Shown: positions 51,001 to 54,823, counted from the stretch's first letter. The stretch: 64,000 nucleotides of DNA from Misgurnus anguillicaudatus (GCF_027580225.2 NC_073358.2:10529001-10593000); one strand, 5' to 3'. Notes: a model not told the origin generated them from the letters alone. Numbers and translations are program-made.

Positions 51001-53839
51001 AACTGAGGGAAGGAAGTTGTTCCCCAAAATCTGGCAATACATGGTCATCCTCTCCTTAATACAGTGCAGTCGCCCTGTCCCATGTGCTGAAAAACACCCC
51101 CAAAGCATGATGCTACCACCACCATGCTTCACAGTAGGGATGGTGTTCTTGGGATGGTACTCATCATTCTTCTTCCTCCAAATACGTTTAGTGGAATTAT
51201 AACCAAAAAGTTCTAATTTTGTCTCATTTGACCACATGACTTTCTCCCATGACTCCTCTGGATCATCCAAATGGTCTTTAGCAAACTTAAGACTGGCCTG
51301 GAAATGTGCTGGTTTAAGCAGGGGAACCTTCCGTGCCATGCATGATTTCAAACCATGACGTCTTAGTGTATTACCAACAGTAACCTTGGAAACGGTGGTG
51401 CCAGCTCTTTTCAGGTCATTGACCAGCTCCTCCCGTGTAGTTCTGGACTGATTTCTCACCTTTCTTAGGATCAGTGAGACCCAACGAGGTGAGATCTTGT
51501 ATGGAGGCCCAGTCCAAGGGAGATTGACAGTCATGTTTAGCTTCTTCCATCTTCTAATGATTGCTCCAACAGTGTACCTTTTTTCACCAAGCTGCTTGAC
51601 AATTTCCCTGTAGCCCTTTCCAGCCTTGTGGAGGTGTACAAATTTGTCTTTAGTGTCTTTGGACAGCTCTTTGGTCTTGGCCATGTTAGTAGTTGGATTC
51701 TAACTTGATTGTATGGGGTGGACAGGTGTCTTTATGCAGCTAACGACCTCAAACAGGTGCATCTAATTTAGGATAATAAATGTAGTGGACATTTTAAAGG
51801 CAGACTAACAGGTCTTTGAAGGTCAGAATTCTAGCTGATAGACAGGTGTTCAAATACTTATTTGTAGCTGTATTATACAAATAAATAATCTAAAAAAAAA
51901 AAATCCAGAAATCACAATATTTTTTAACTATGTCTCTCACGGTGAACATGCGCCTGCGATGACAATTTCCGACCCCTTCTTGATTTCTAAGTGGGAGAAC
52001 TTAGGGGCGTTCAAAATACTTATTAGGGGTGTTCAAATACTTATTTTCCTTACTGTATGTACATGTATATCATCTCTTGCGCTTAAAACCTCTTGCTCAA
52101 GAGTTAATCCATCCAGCTGACATTTTTCCACATTTGATGTTTTCAAAACAATTCTCCACATGTAATGAAGCAGGATTGAAAACTAGTTTAGTACTGTTAT
52201 CCAATCATAGCACTGGGTGTTTACTTCCAAGTTTTCAATGCCGCACACCCATCAAATCAAAGCGTTTCTCCAGCCAGGTTCAAAACCAGGGTACAAAATA
52301 CCCTATTACTTATTGCTTCTGATGTTTTTAAATGTAAAAACCACACAAACGTCAAAAGTAGACCTCAGACAAAAGTATAAAACAATAAAAACGCCCGATT
52401 CATCACACCTTTTAAAGGACTCTAAACGATTCCAACTGAGGCATAAGGGTCTTACCTAGTAAAACGATCGTCTTTTTTGCCAAAAGTACTTTTTAACCAC
52501 AACTTAATGCACCAGTGTGACATTACGTTTTACATATTTACATTTTTTGGGCAAAAATGATGATTGTTTTACAAGATAAGACCCTTAAGGGGGTCGCACA
52601 CCGGACGCGCAGCTTAGCGGCGCGCAACTCTAAAAAATTAGAACACATTGTTTTCTATGAGTGTACACACACCAGCGCCGACAGGTAGCGCCTGTCCGTG
52701 GCGCCCAGCTAAGACTCAGGAAGTAGCTCAAATCCCTGTCGCGCCACTCACATAGTTTAACATTAAATAACATCATATTTGTCCCAAATCATTAACGATT
52801 AACAACGTATATTTTGCATTTTGAAGTAGACGCTATCTGACTAAGCTTGCGCTATTTAATGTGCACTTATGGTTCAAGGATACCTCCGTGTTGTCCTAGA
52901 CGCGACGCGACTCGACGCAGCGCTGCGTGGCGCTAAGCTGCGTGTCTGGTGTGTGACCCCCTTTATGTATCGGTTTGGATCATTCAGAGCCCTTATAAGC
53001 TGCATTCAAACTGCAATTTTAAACGGCATTAAAACTGTAAACTGTTAAGGTCCACTAAAGTCTACTAGAGAAAAATCGTGGAATGTTTGCCTTAAACTTA
53101 ATTTCTTTTCAAATTGGTGAATAAATTATCAGGACTTTTATGAAAGAGGAGTAAAAAGTTGTACTTTTTACTCTGCATCATGTCAGACATAAACATCACA
53201 TAGCGATGCATTTAAAACAAAGCGTTAAGGCCATGTGCTTGGGAAAACGGCACTGTTGTTGTTGTTGATGATGATAAATTATTCTGTTTGTGGCAGGTTG
53301 AGTTCTTGAACTCGGTTATCGTGGATCTAAAGCGGAAGAATGAAGAACTAAAATCTAAACTGGAGAAGATGGCTGAGGCTGCACTTAATGGAAACAATGC
53401 AGCTGAAACAGAGACTCATAACAGGTGAATTATTTTTTATTACTATGATTATTATTAATAATATTATTTTATTGAAAAAATAATTTATTGTAAATATTCA
53501 TCTAGTGAAAGTGTTCAAGGATACTAGCCCATTTTTGAAATGTGACTTCTGCATTTCACTCATCCTAGTGAGAAATGATATTTTTAAATATCCTTACATT
53601 GTCTCTGCAGTCATGCTGAGGCGCCGACGAAGAAAAAACCACCTCCCCGTCTCTTCTGCGATATTTGCGATTGTTTCGATCTACACGACACAGAAGACTG
53701 TCCCACCCAGGACCAGATGCTCGACTCCCCACCTCACACCACCTACCATGGCAGTCCCAACGATGAAAGACCTTACTGTGACATCTGCGAGGTCTTCGGC
53801 CACTGGACGGACGCCTGCAACGACGATCAAACGTTTTAG
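7669..53839 (+). CDS. clip1: CLIP1 / CLIP-170 (CAP-Gly domain linker protein 1), whole coding span of 34 exons
   Basis: Microtubule plus-end tracking protein. By family knowledge it binds EB1 and tubulin tails through its CAP-Gly domains and recruits dynactin p150 and LIS1 through its C-terminal zinc knuckles. Seen here: CAP-Gly 1 (about residues 54-122, GKNDG at 91-95), CAP-Gly 2 (about 191-260, GKNDG at 229-233), Ser/Ala/Thr-rich basic linkers after each, a coiled coil from about 315 to 1600, then two CCHC knuckles and the C-terminus DDQTF. All 34 exons join in frame with GT-AG introns, except the donor of the exon at 39965. The spliced coding length is 5,085 nt (1,694 aa) if that exon ends at its ancestral boundary. 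The human protein is about 1,430 aa, and the excess comes mainly from a repeated four-exon block at 31491-47891. I cannot tell whether this is the fish a or b paralogue. Confidence 0.95.
7890..8389 (+). CDS. clip1: CLIP1 coding exon 2: CAP-Gly 1 and Ser/Thr linker
   Basis: 500 nt, residues 31-197. It holds the whole first CAP-Gly domain, with the diagnostic GKNDG at 91-95 and the surrounding WAGIVLDEP and VRYFQC segments. This groove binds the EEY/F tails of tubulin and EB1. A Pro/Thr/Ala/Ser-rich basic linker follows, with a serine-rich motif ([13 protein letters not shown]) of the type phosphorylated in mammalian CLIP-170. The exon ends in phase 0 inside the first strand of CAP-Gly 2 (INDRVL). 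Confidence 0.95.
8575..8699 (+). CDS. clip1: CLIP1 coding exon 3: CAP-Gly 2, first part
   Basis: 125 nt, starting at residue 198 with [20 protein letters not shown] and containing the second GKNDG (229-233). The donor splits an Arg codon (AG/G). The domain is completed by the next exon. Confidence 0.95.
8857..9073 (+). CDS. clip1: CLIP1 coding exon 4: CAP-Gly 2 end and Ser-rich linker
   Basis: 217 nt. It completes CAP-Gly 2 ([20 protein letters not shown]) and runs into a serine-rich basic linker ([18 protein letters not shown]), a known CLIP-170 feature just before the coiled coil. Ends in phase 0 at residue 311. Confidence 0.94.
9350..9547 (+). CDS. clip1: CLIP1 coding exon 5: start of coiled coil
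   Basis: 198 nt, phase 0 to 0, residues 312-377. It begins [20 protein letters not shown], very close to mammalian CLIP-170, and enters the heptad-rich rod ([20 protein letters not shown]). The acceptor is CCGAAG/CTG, with a short, weak pyrimidine tract. Confidence 0.93.
9548..10020 (+). other. CLIP1 intron 5, first part
   Basis: Intronic. After about 9930 there is the end of a common cyprinid repeat (AATTTACTCACCCCCATGACATCC). Nothing else recognised. Confidence 0.4.
10020..12095. mobile_element. Composite of two interleaved DNA-transposon families with internal duplications
   Basis: A TIR element with end ATGCTGCGTTTACACCAGCC starts at about 10322 and its opposite end finishes at about 12095; a second left end lies at about 11343. 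A second family (AACAGTTTACAGTTTTAATG) is present at about 10040 and again at 10745. The stretches 10310-10710 and 11325-11735 are close copies, so the region underwent duplication after insertion. Confidence 0.65.
12133..13681. mobile_element. DNA transposon with GGGGCGGTTTCCC ends (outer element)
   Basis: Left end GGGGCGGTTTCCCAGACAGG and right end CCTGTCCGGGAAACCGCCCC are inverted repeats. Flanks AAT on both sides could be a 3-bp duplication. It is split by the hAT at 12231-13533. Confidence 0.7.
12231..13533. mobile_element. hAT element nested in 12133-13681, perfect 8-bp duplication
   Basis: Ends TAGGGCTGTCAA and TTGACAGCCCTA, flanked by identical CTTAAAAT at 12223-12230 and 13534-13541. 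Subterminal ATTAATCGC-type repeats at both ends. 1,303 bp with no transposase. Confidence 0.88.
13766..14274. mobile_element. Near full-length palindromic foldback element
   Basis: The two halves are imperfect reverse complements of each other around about 14023, with ends CACTCTTAAAA and TTTTAAGAGTG. The sequence is dominated by AACACA/TGTGTT motifs. Arms of about 250 bp could form a long hairpin. Non-coding. Confidence 0.8.
14340..14424. repeat. GT-rich minisatellite, left part
   Basis: Two units of about 44 bp with GATATGTTGTGGTAAGTTG. It continues at 17003-17090 on the other side of a transposon. Confidence 0.6.
14667..14788. repeat. Strong inverted repeat (hairpin)
   Basis: Arms of about 42-45 nt (left GGATAATCCACAGCTAGCCA and onwards; right ending TGGCTAGCCGTGGATTATCC) with about three mismatches, around a loop of some 35 nt. 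Confidence 0.75.
15431..16523. mobile_element. hAT element, perfect 8-bp duplication
   Basis: Ends CAGGGGTGTCCAGACT and AGACACCCCTG, flanked by identical GTCTGGGC at 15423-15430 and 16524-16531. Includes a CT microsatellite (about 15716-15753). Non-autonomous. Confidence 0.88.
16720..16853. repeat. CT / GTCTCT microsatellite
   Basis: A (CT)n run of about 70 nt followed by about nine GTCTCT units. Its reverse strand gives a false Arg-Glu/Arg-Asp reading frame. Confidence 0.95.
17003..17090. repeat. GT-rich minisatellite abutting a CLIP1 exon
   Basis: Units related to 14340-14424 (GTGTTTGTGTGGGATATGTT). The last unit contains the acceptor AG and the first bases of the exon at 17087. Confidence 0.6.
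17087..17190 (+). CDS. clip1: CLIP1 coding exon 6: coiled coil
   Basis: 104 nt, starting [20 protein letters not shown] and matching the mammalian segment [11 protein letters not shown]. It leaves phase 2. The acceptor TTTGTGTAG sits in a GT-rich minisatellite instead of a pyrimidine tract, and the first bases of the exon themselves look like the repeat. Confidence 0.88.
17491..17551 (+). CDS. clip1: CLIP1 coding exon 7: coiled coil
   Basis: 61 nt encoding [21 protein letters not shown], near-identical to the mammalian sequence. Phase 2 in, phase 0 out. Acceptor CCAAACAG, donor GTATTT. Confidence 0.92.
18247..20678. mobile_element. DNA transposon with TTAAAGGGGTCATGACATG ends
   Basis: Left end TTAAAGGGGTCATGACATG and right end CATGTCATAACCCCTTTAA. 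2.4 kb and no transposase. It contains a truncated copy (about 19735-20060) of the MITE at 26671-27330 and a GC-richer insert at about 20130-20405. The rest of the intron (17552-18246, 20679-21642) shows nothing recognisable. Confidence 0.7.
21643..21747 (+). CDS. clip1: CLIP1 coding exon 8: coiled coil
   Basis: 105 nt (35 codons), phase 0 to 0, encoding [20 protein letters not shown] and onwards to RELEDSR. Being symmetric and an exact codon multiple, it can be skipped in frame. I therefore treat it as a possible alternative exon, without direct evidence. Confidence 0.92.
21840..22135. repeat. Transposon remnant with Tc1-like end
   Basis: Ends in ATATACTTTTGGCCATGTGG, the usual outer end of fish Tc1-like elements. 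The other end is missing. The remainder of this intron is unremarkable. Confidence 0.4.
22422..23324 (+). CDS. clip1: CLIP1 coding exon 9: large 903-nt coiled-coil exon
   Basis: Phase 0 to 0, residues 468-768. It starts [20 protein letters not shown], as in mammals, and contains the conserved segment [20 protein letters not shown]. It is almost pure Glu/Lys/Gln/Leu heptads and noticeably more GC-rich than the flanking introns. The acceptor is CTCCTTCAG and the donor GTAGGG. Confidence 0.95.
23459..24194. mobile_element. MITE with long terminal inverted repeats (GAGGCTGTTTACACTTGG)
   Basis: AGAGGCTGTTTACACTTGG at the left is matched exactly by the reverse complement at the right, and inverted similarity extends about 55 bp (TTCGTCGATCGGATCA). 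A diverged fragment of the same family is inside 3733-4863. Confidence 0.8.
24262..24625. mobile_element. Second, diverged member of the GTTTACACCTGGTATTAA family
   Basis: Left end CCTGTTTACACCTGGTATTA and a right end with AACTTAATACCGGGTG. The interior is replaced by another cyprinid repeat (GCAGGGTGCATGATCTCTGA). Boundaries approximate. Confidence 0.5.
24840..24935 (+). CDS. clip1: CLIP1 coding exon 10: coiled coil
   Basis: 96 nt, phase 0 to 0, residues 769-800 ([20 protein letters not shown] and onwards). Acceptor CATGCAG, donor GTAAGT. Less similar to mammals than the neighbours, but the phases and splice sites fit. Confidence 0.88.
25698..25985. mobile_element. MITE with CTTAAAGGAACAGTATGTA ends
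   Basis: CTTAAAGGAACAGTATGTA at the left and TACATACTGTTCCTTTAAG at the right are perfect inverted repeats. 288 bp. Ends 46 nt before the exon at 26032. Confidence 0.8.
26032..26089 (+). CDS. clip1: CLIP1 coding exon 11
   Basis: 58 nt encoding [19 protein letters not shown] and splitting a Gly codon (phase 1 out). The Ser/Gln/Asn composition suggests a break in the coiled coil. Acceptor TTTTTTTAG, donor GTATGT. A short MITE ends 46 nt upstream. Confidence 0.87.
26172..26255 (+). CDS. clip1: CLIP1 coding exon 12: coiled coil
   Basis: 84 nt, phase 1 to 1, encoding [20 protein letters not shown] and onwards. It can be skipped in frame. The intron before it is only 82 nt. Confidence 0.88.
26372..26528 (+). 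CDS. clip1: CLIP1 coding exon 13: coiled coil
   Basis: 157 nt, phase 1 in, phase 2 out. It carries [20 protein letters not shown], the counterpart of mammalian [20 protein letters not shown], which fixes homology in this otherwise low-complexity rod. Confidence 0.93.
26671..27330. mobile_element. MITE with TTAAAGGGACACTCCACTTT ends
   Basis: Left end TTAAAGGGACACTCCACTTT, right end AAAGTGTAGTGTCTTTTAA. The interior is palindromic (GCTAAGCTATGCTAAAAG and its complement). The right end is 28 nt from the acceptor of the exon at 27359. Confidence 0.8.
27359..27524 (+). CDS. clip1: CLIP1 coding exon 14: coiled coil
   Basis: 166 nt, phase 2 in, phase 0 out, encoding [20 protein letters not shown] and onwards. 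Its acceptor (CCAATTACAG) lies 28 nt downstream of the end of a MITE at 26671-27330, so the branch-point region borders transposon sequence. Confidence 0.92.
27525..28147 (+). other. CLIP1 intron, nothing recognised
   Basis: AT-rich intronic sequence with a short repeated motif (AGTATAGTTTGT at about 27560 and 27626). No element boundaries identified. Confidence 0.5.
28148..28363 (+). CDS. clip1: CLIP1 coding exon 15: coiled coil
   Basis: 216 nt, phase 0 to 0, residues 956-1027 ([20 protein letters not shown] and onwards to PFKEKAE). Acceptor ACTGCAG, donor GTAAAA. Strong heptad periodicity. Confidence 0.92.
28545..28685 (+). CDS. clip1: CLIP1 coding exon 16: coiled coil before the repeated block
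   Basis: 141 nt, phase 0 to 0, residues 1028-1074 ([20 protein letters not shown] and onwards to VEELQSK). It is the last unique exon before the four-exon repeat. Acceptor TACTCAG, donor GTGAGC. Confidence 0.92.
28733..28968. mobile_element. Short piggyBac-like / TTAA-target MITE
   Basis: TTAACCTCCTAAGACC at the left and GGTCTTAGGAGGTTAA at the right are perfect inverted repeats bounded by TTAA. 236 bp, non-coding. Superfamily inferred only from the TTAA boundary. Confidence 0.65.
29193..29574. mobile_element. MITE with GGCCGTTTCTCAAT ends
   Basis: Left GGCCGTTTCTCAATGTCAAG and right CTTGAAATTAAGAAACAGCC are inverted. The interior has repeated TCCGAGGATCCT-like motifs. Non-coding. Confidence 0.65.
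29790..31343. mobile_element. Outer DNA transposon with GTGCACTTACACTA ends
   Basis: Left TAAAGGTGCACTTACACTA and right TAGTGTGAGTGCGCCCTA are imperfect inverted repeats. GC-richer terminal parts. Split by the element at 29853-30889. Confidence 0.6.
29853..30889. mobile_element. Nested DNA transposon with GGGCCTCATTTATCAA ends
   Basis: Ends GGGCCTCATTTATCAA and TTGATAAATGAGGCCC with CTG on both flanks (29850-29852, 30890-30892), a possible 3-bp duplication. Subterminal GTGCGTACG motifs at both ends. No transposase. Confidence 0.75.
31491..31576 (+). CDS. clip1: CLIP1 repeat unit 1, exon A1
   Basis: 86 nt, phase 0 in, phase 2 out, encoding [20 protein letters not shown] and onwards to NSLNTE. 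First copy of exon type A. It differs from A2 at 7 of 86 bases by my count. Donor AAAT/GTAAGT is intact. Confidence 0.92.
31837..31957 (+). CDS. clip1: CLIP1 repeat unit 1, exon B1
   Basis: 121 nt, phase 2 in, phase 0 out. It starts [27 protein letters not shown] is identical in human CLIP-170, so this block is homologous to a stretch that, as I recall it, is single-copy in mammals. Acceptor GGTTTTCAG, donor GTATGT. It differs from B2 at 9 of 121 bases. Confidence 0.93.
32052..32104 (+). CDS. clip1: CLIP1 repeat unit 1, exon C1
   Basis: 53 nt, phase 0 in, phase 2 out, encoding [17 protein letters not shown] plus a split Arg. The intron B1-C1 is only 94 nt, whereas its B2-C2 counterpart holds a 2.3-kb hAT element. 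Confidence 0.92.
33566..35163. mobile_element. Nested element with 10-bp flanking direct repeat
   Basis: AGCTAATGTG occurs immediately before AGCCTGACG (from 33555) and immediately after CAGGCT (from 35164). The ends AGCCTG/CAGGCT are inverted. A 9-11-bp duplication is typical of Mutator-like elements, but the inverted repeat is short, so the class is uncertain. Confidence 0.45.
34242..34936. mobile_element. MITE with GTGCCCCGTTGCATGAAA ends
   Basis: GTGCCCCGTTGCATGAAAGT at the left and TTTCATGCAACCGGGCAC at the right are inverted. Interior has many CCTTAAG motifs. Nested within 33566-35163. Confidence 0.75.
35722..35755. repeat. GTTT microsatellite
   Basis: About eight GTTT units about 100 nt upstream of exon D1. 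Confidence 0.9.
35860..35977 (+). CDS. clip1: CLIP1 repeat unit 1, exon D1
   Basis: 118 nt, phase 2 in, phase 0 out, encoding [20 protein letters not shown] and onwards to LVSLRQQ. Counterpart of the human segment with [21 protein letters not shown]. The intron before it (C1-D1) is 3.7 kb and full of transposons; the C2-D2 and C4-D4 introns are about 75 nt. Confidence 0.93.
36039..36445. mobile_element. MITE with TTAAAGGGACAATGTG ends
   Basis: Left TTAAAGGGACAATGTGTATT and right CTACTTATTGTCCCTTTTAA are imperfect inverted repeats. Lies in the D1-A2 intron. The flanks (about 35440-35640 and 36480-36665) share GTGACATCACATT and AAAACGGC motifs and look like parts of another family. Confidence 0.65.
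36777..36862 (+). CDS. clip1: CLIP1 repeat unit 2, exon A2
   Basis: 86 nt, same phases as A1, encoding [20 protein letters not shown] and onwards. Donor AAAT/GTGAGT is intact. The upstream intron end (TCTGAATATTTTCTTTAG) is homologous to the one before A1 and A3. Confidence 0.92.
37120..37240 (+). CDS. clip1: CLIP1 repeat unit 2, exon B2
   Basis: 121 nt, encoding [20 protein letters not shown] and onwards. About 93% identical to B1, and its acceptor region (TGGTTTTCAG) is shared with B1. Confidence 0.93.
37269..39538. mobile_element. hAT element in intron B2-C2, perfect 8-bp duplication
   Basis: Ends TAGGGCTGTAAC and GTTACAGCCCTA, flanked by identical CATAATAT at 37261-37268 and 39539-39546. 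It contains the TIR element 37444-38359 and a further TAGGGCTGTCGCGG end at 38450. It is absent from the homologous B1-C1 intron. Confidence 0.9.
37444..38359. mobile_element. Nested TIR element, TTAAAGGAAT ends
   Basis: About 200-nt inverted arms: left with AATTTACTCACCACCATGTC, right with GACATGGTGGTGAGTAAATT. Same family as the outer element at about 49920-53140 and the pieces at 10020-10850. Confidence 0.75.
39625..39677 (+). CDS. clip1: CLIP1 repeat unit 2, exon C2
   Basis: 53 nt, encoding [17 protein letters not shown] plus a split Arg. Acceptor AAATCCAG, donor GTGAGA. The intron before it carries a hAT element with a perfect 8-bp duplication. Confidence 0.92.
39753..39870 (+). CDS. 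clip1: CLIP1 repeat unit 2, exon D2
   Basis: 118 nt, encoding [20 protein letters not shown] and onwards to LDSLRQQ. It differs from D3 at 7 of 118 bases. The intron before it is 75 nt. Confidence 0.93.
39965..40050 (+). CDS. clip1: CLIP1 repeat unit 3, exon A3 (splice donor lost)
   Basis: 86 nt to the ancestral boundary, encoding [20 protein letters not shown] and onwards to NTQ. The acceptor TTTCTTTAG is intact. At the 3' end, A1 and A2 read AAAT/GTAAGT and AAAT/GTGAGT, but A3 reads AAATTGAGTC: one G is missing and the donor GT is gone. Possible outcomes are a weak donor at 40060 (CT/GTCTGC), which keeps phase 2 and adds three residues, or skipping of A3 together with B3 (207 nt, in frame). 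Confidence 0.6.
40318..40438 (+). CDS. clip1: CLIP1 repeat unit 3, exon B3
   Basis: 121 nt with phase 2 in and 0 out, encoding [20 protein letters not shown] and onwards to DSDIMLN. More diverged from B1/B2 than they are from each other. The acceptor TTTTTTTGTAG and donor GTATGT are intact. Inclusion depends on how the donorless A3 is handled. Confidence 0.8.
40675..40727 (+). CDS. clip1: CLIP1 repeat unit 3, exon C3
   Basis: 53 nt, encoding [17 protein letters not shown] plus a split Arg. Acceptor TTATTGCAG, donor GTAAGA. It enters in phase 0, so it also joins correctly to D2 if A3-B3 are skipped. Confidence 0.9.
40728..41146 (+). other. CLIP1 intron C3-D3, first part
   Basis: AT-rich intron ending in degenerate copies of the 21-bp minisatellite (GCTAGCATGATT from about 41080). 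Confidence 0.5.
41363..42565. mobile_element. hAT element, perfect 8-bp duplication
   Basis: Ends TAGGGGTGTAATGGTATGC and GTACCGTTACACCCCTA, flanked by identical GTATTTAG at 41355-41362 and 42566-42573. Another hAT is nested at 41654-42184. Confidence 0.9.
41654..42184. mobile_element. hAT element nested in 41363-42565
   Basis: Ends TAGGGGTGTCAACA and TGCACACCCCTA. Flanks ACAGTCGG and ACAGTAGG match at 7 of 8 bases. Confidence 0.8.
43443..44899. mobile_element. hAT5-like element, 5-bp duplication
   Basis: Ends CAGGGAGCTACACT and AGTGTAGTTCCCTG with CATTG on both sides (43438-43442, 44900-44904). The uninterrupted opposite arm of the host palindrome shows the pre-insertion sequence, which supports the boundaries. 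Confidence 0.75.
44944..45016. repeat. GT microsatellite
   Basis: About 36 GT units. A second imperfect (GT)n run is at about 45301-45358 and a CA run at about 45808-45836. The stretch between (45020-45300), with GTGGGGACCAATTGTCCCCA, is a common fish repeat that accompanies GT runs. Confidence 0.95.
45434..45760 (+). pseudogene. Possible piggyBac transposase C-terminal remnant
   Basis: An open stretch of about 108 codons inside the TTAA element, ending with a Cys-rich motif ([13 protein letters not shown]). PiggyBac transposases end in a Cys-rich domain, and the position just inside the right arm fits. I do not recognise the catalytic core anywhere in the element. Weak call. Confidence 0.3.
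46663..46926. repeat. 21-bp minisatellite
   Basis: About 12 copies of a 21-bp unit (GCATGAAGCTGGCATGATTTA). The first copies are nearly identical and later ones degenerate (GCTAGC). Related copies lie at about 41080-41146 and 47205-47240, so the 5.5-kb composite sits within the array. Confidence 0.92.
46924..47203. mobile_element. hAT-like MITE with TTCGAA-rich interior
   Basis: The right end GAAATCGCCCATCACTA is the usual TAGTGATGGGCGATTTC end in reverse; the left end is weaker (TAGTGAATGG). Many GTTTCGAA motifs. Confidence 0.5.
47270..47387 (+). CDS. clip1: CLIP1 repeat unit 3, exon D3
   Basis: 118 nt, encoding [20 protein letters not shown] and onwards to LDSLRNE. It lies 6.5 kb after C3, across a minisatellite filled with nested transposons. 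Its upstream flank (GAAGCACACATCAT) is shared with D4. Confidence 0.92.
47644..47696 (+). CDS. clip1: CLIP1 repeat unit 4 (partial), exon C4
   Basis: 53 nt, encoding [17 protein letters not shown] plus a split Arg. Acceptor TTAACGCAG; the donor GTTTGT is weaker than in C1-C3. No A or B exon precedes it. Only a 13-base A-like remnant is seen at 47477-47489. Confidence 0.88.
47774..47891 (+). CDS. clip1: CLIP1 repeat unit 4 (partial), exon D4
   Basis: 118 nt, encoding [20 protein letters not shown] and onwards to LDSLRQQ. Acceptor TTCTGCACAG, as for D1; donor GTAATT. Last copy of the repeated block. Confidence 0.92.
48060..48207 (+). CDS. clip1: CLIP1 coding exon after the repeat block
   Basis: 148 nt, phase 0 in, phase 1 out. 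It encodes [20 protein letters not shown] and onwards to GDASSG and aligns with the human segment starting [20 protein letters not shown]. The ATG at its start is an internal Met, not an initiator. The acceptor GTGAGTAG has a poor pyrimidine tract. Confidence 0.88.
48208..49641 (+). other. CLIP1 intron, mostly unrecognised
   Basis: A cluster of palindromic CATAGGCTATG motifs at about 48290-48345, a repeat-like piece at about 48480-48660 (CCACTGTGACATCACAGTGG) and AT-rich sequence. No element boundaries or exons seen. Confidence 0.5.
49642..49694 (+). CDS. clip1: CLIP1 coding exon, short
   Basis: 53 nt, phase 1 in, phase 0 out, encoding [18 protein letters not shown]. Acceptor TTGTTTTAG, donor GTGTGC. 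It joins the flanking exons in frame; similarity to mammals is limited. Confidence 0.82.
50462..52055 (-). mobile_element. Tc1-like transposon, inactive
   Basis: Ends CAGTGAGGAAAATAAGTATT and AATACTTATTTTCCTTACTG are inverted repeats. TA follows on the right; the left dinucleotide is now TG. It carries a transposase pseudogene on the minus strand. Confidence 0.88.
50660..51684 (-). pseudogene. Tc1-like transposase pseudogene
   Basis: The N-terminal paired-type helix-turn-helix region ([20 protein letters not shown]) begins at 51684. The first catalytic Asp is changed to Asn (WSNETK instead of WSDETK). A stop codon at about 50992 follows SVRA. Beyond it [10 protein letters not shown] and QSPDLNPIE are still readable, interrupted by another stop. 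The DDE triad is therefore broken and the product cannot be active. Confidence 0.92.
52588..52962. mobile_element. PIF/Harbinger-like MITE, TTA duplication
   Basis: Left AGGGGGTCGCACACCGGACG and right TCTGGTGTGTGACCCCCT are inverted, flanked by TTA (52585-52587, 52963-52965). GC-rich GGCGC-type termini. 375 bp. Confidence 0.75.
53297..53424 (+). CDS. clip1: CLIP1 coding exon: end of coiled coil
   Basis: 128 nt, phase 0 in, phase 2 out, encoding [20 protein letters not shown] and onwards through [10 protein letters not shown]. Human CLIP-170 has nearly the same sequence ([23 protein letters not shown]). Confidence 0.94.
53611..53839 (+). CDS. clip1: CLIP1 last coding exon: tandem zinc knuckles and stop
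   Basis: 229 nt including the stop TAG at 53837-53839. It encodes [20 protein letters not shown] and [19 protein letters not shown]. These are two CCHC knuckles; the second fits CX2CX4HX4C exactly and the first is CX2CX5HX4C. By family knowledge the knuckles bind dynactin p150 and LIS1 and fold back on the CAP-Gly domains. The final DDQTF corresponds to mammalian DDETF, the EEY/F-like tail. Confidence 0.96.
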
Positions 53840-54817
53840 ACTCGCGCTTTTACACTTGCAATACTGTACATGCCTTGAATCAGACAGTGCACAAGAGACT
53901 TCGTAAACATTTGTCTGGCTTGTTTTCACTTCCGCGTTTACCGTCAAGCCTAAATCTTCAGTCACTTTATAGCCAGCACCTATACTTTAATCTATGGCAG
54001 TTTTTAACCTGCCTCTGTTGCACAGATAATGACTGTTAGGAGGAAAAATGGAGGTTAAAGAAGTAGTTGATCATCATGGTGTAGTCATTTACTCACTTTC
54101 ATATATGTACGACTTCTTTTTAGGAGATAAAAAGTTATTTAAAGGATATGCGGTTGGTTTAGTACAATGGCAGTCAATTGTGACTCGCTTTAATGCTTAA
54201 TAAAGCTTAGCAAGGGCTGTATGTTGTGATGATTTTGGTGAAAAATATCTCCATTTATAAGCCATTTCAGAGTAAAATAGTTGCGGGTTGCCATGACACC
54301 TCATAACATCACTTTTGTTGTCTATCCAAAAGTGCAATTTCATTTAATTTTGTGCTTGTTAAACCAAATGGTTTTGGTGGAAAACCCACAATTAAAGTGT
54401 TAAAGCAATGATCAGTCACTTTAAGCGATAAAGTACGTCATAATTTGTTGCCATTGTATTGAATCATTTTTTTATTTATCTTGTTTTGTGTTATGAAAAA
54501 GAAAAGTCGCACGGTTTGGAACGACCTGAGGGTGAGTAATGGCACAATTTTGGATGAACTGTTTCTTTAAAGTCACAGGGTTCCTTGTGTTAAACACTCG
54601 GTTTTTATTAGGGTGAGAGTTGATGAAGATGATCGTAGTCTTGACTGTTTGGTTTTTGGCTTGTAGTCTTTGGGTTTGTATTGCTGACCTCTAGTGGAAA
54701 GGGTTATTTGCCTTCTCAACGGCCTTTTGCACAGCGAAAAGAATTTGGTGTAAAGACATTAAAAGAGAAAATGTTGTTTTAGCTTTGTGAATATTTCATT
54801 CTAAAGAAAAAGTTATA

Positions 54818-54823
54818 AATAAA
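54818..54823 (+). terminator. Proximal polyadenylation signal AATAAA of CLIP1
   Basis: Canonical AATAAA about 980 nt after the stop, followed by a second copy at 54832. A possible short 3' UTR form. Confidence 0.4.

Larger units (their letters stand above)
49920..53140. mobile_element. Outer TIR element disrupted by three further insertions
   Basis: The left arm with TTTACTCACCCTCATGTCAT and AACAGTTTACAGTTTCAATG has its inverted counterpart at about 52400-52590 and 52963-53140. It is split by an element at about 50091-52421 (TTTAAAGGAGCAGTGAATC and complement), which contains a Tc1-like element (50462-52055), and by a Harbinger-like MITE (52588-52962). Confidence 0.6.
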
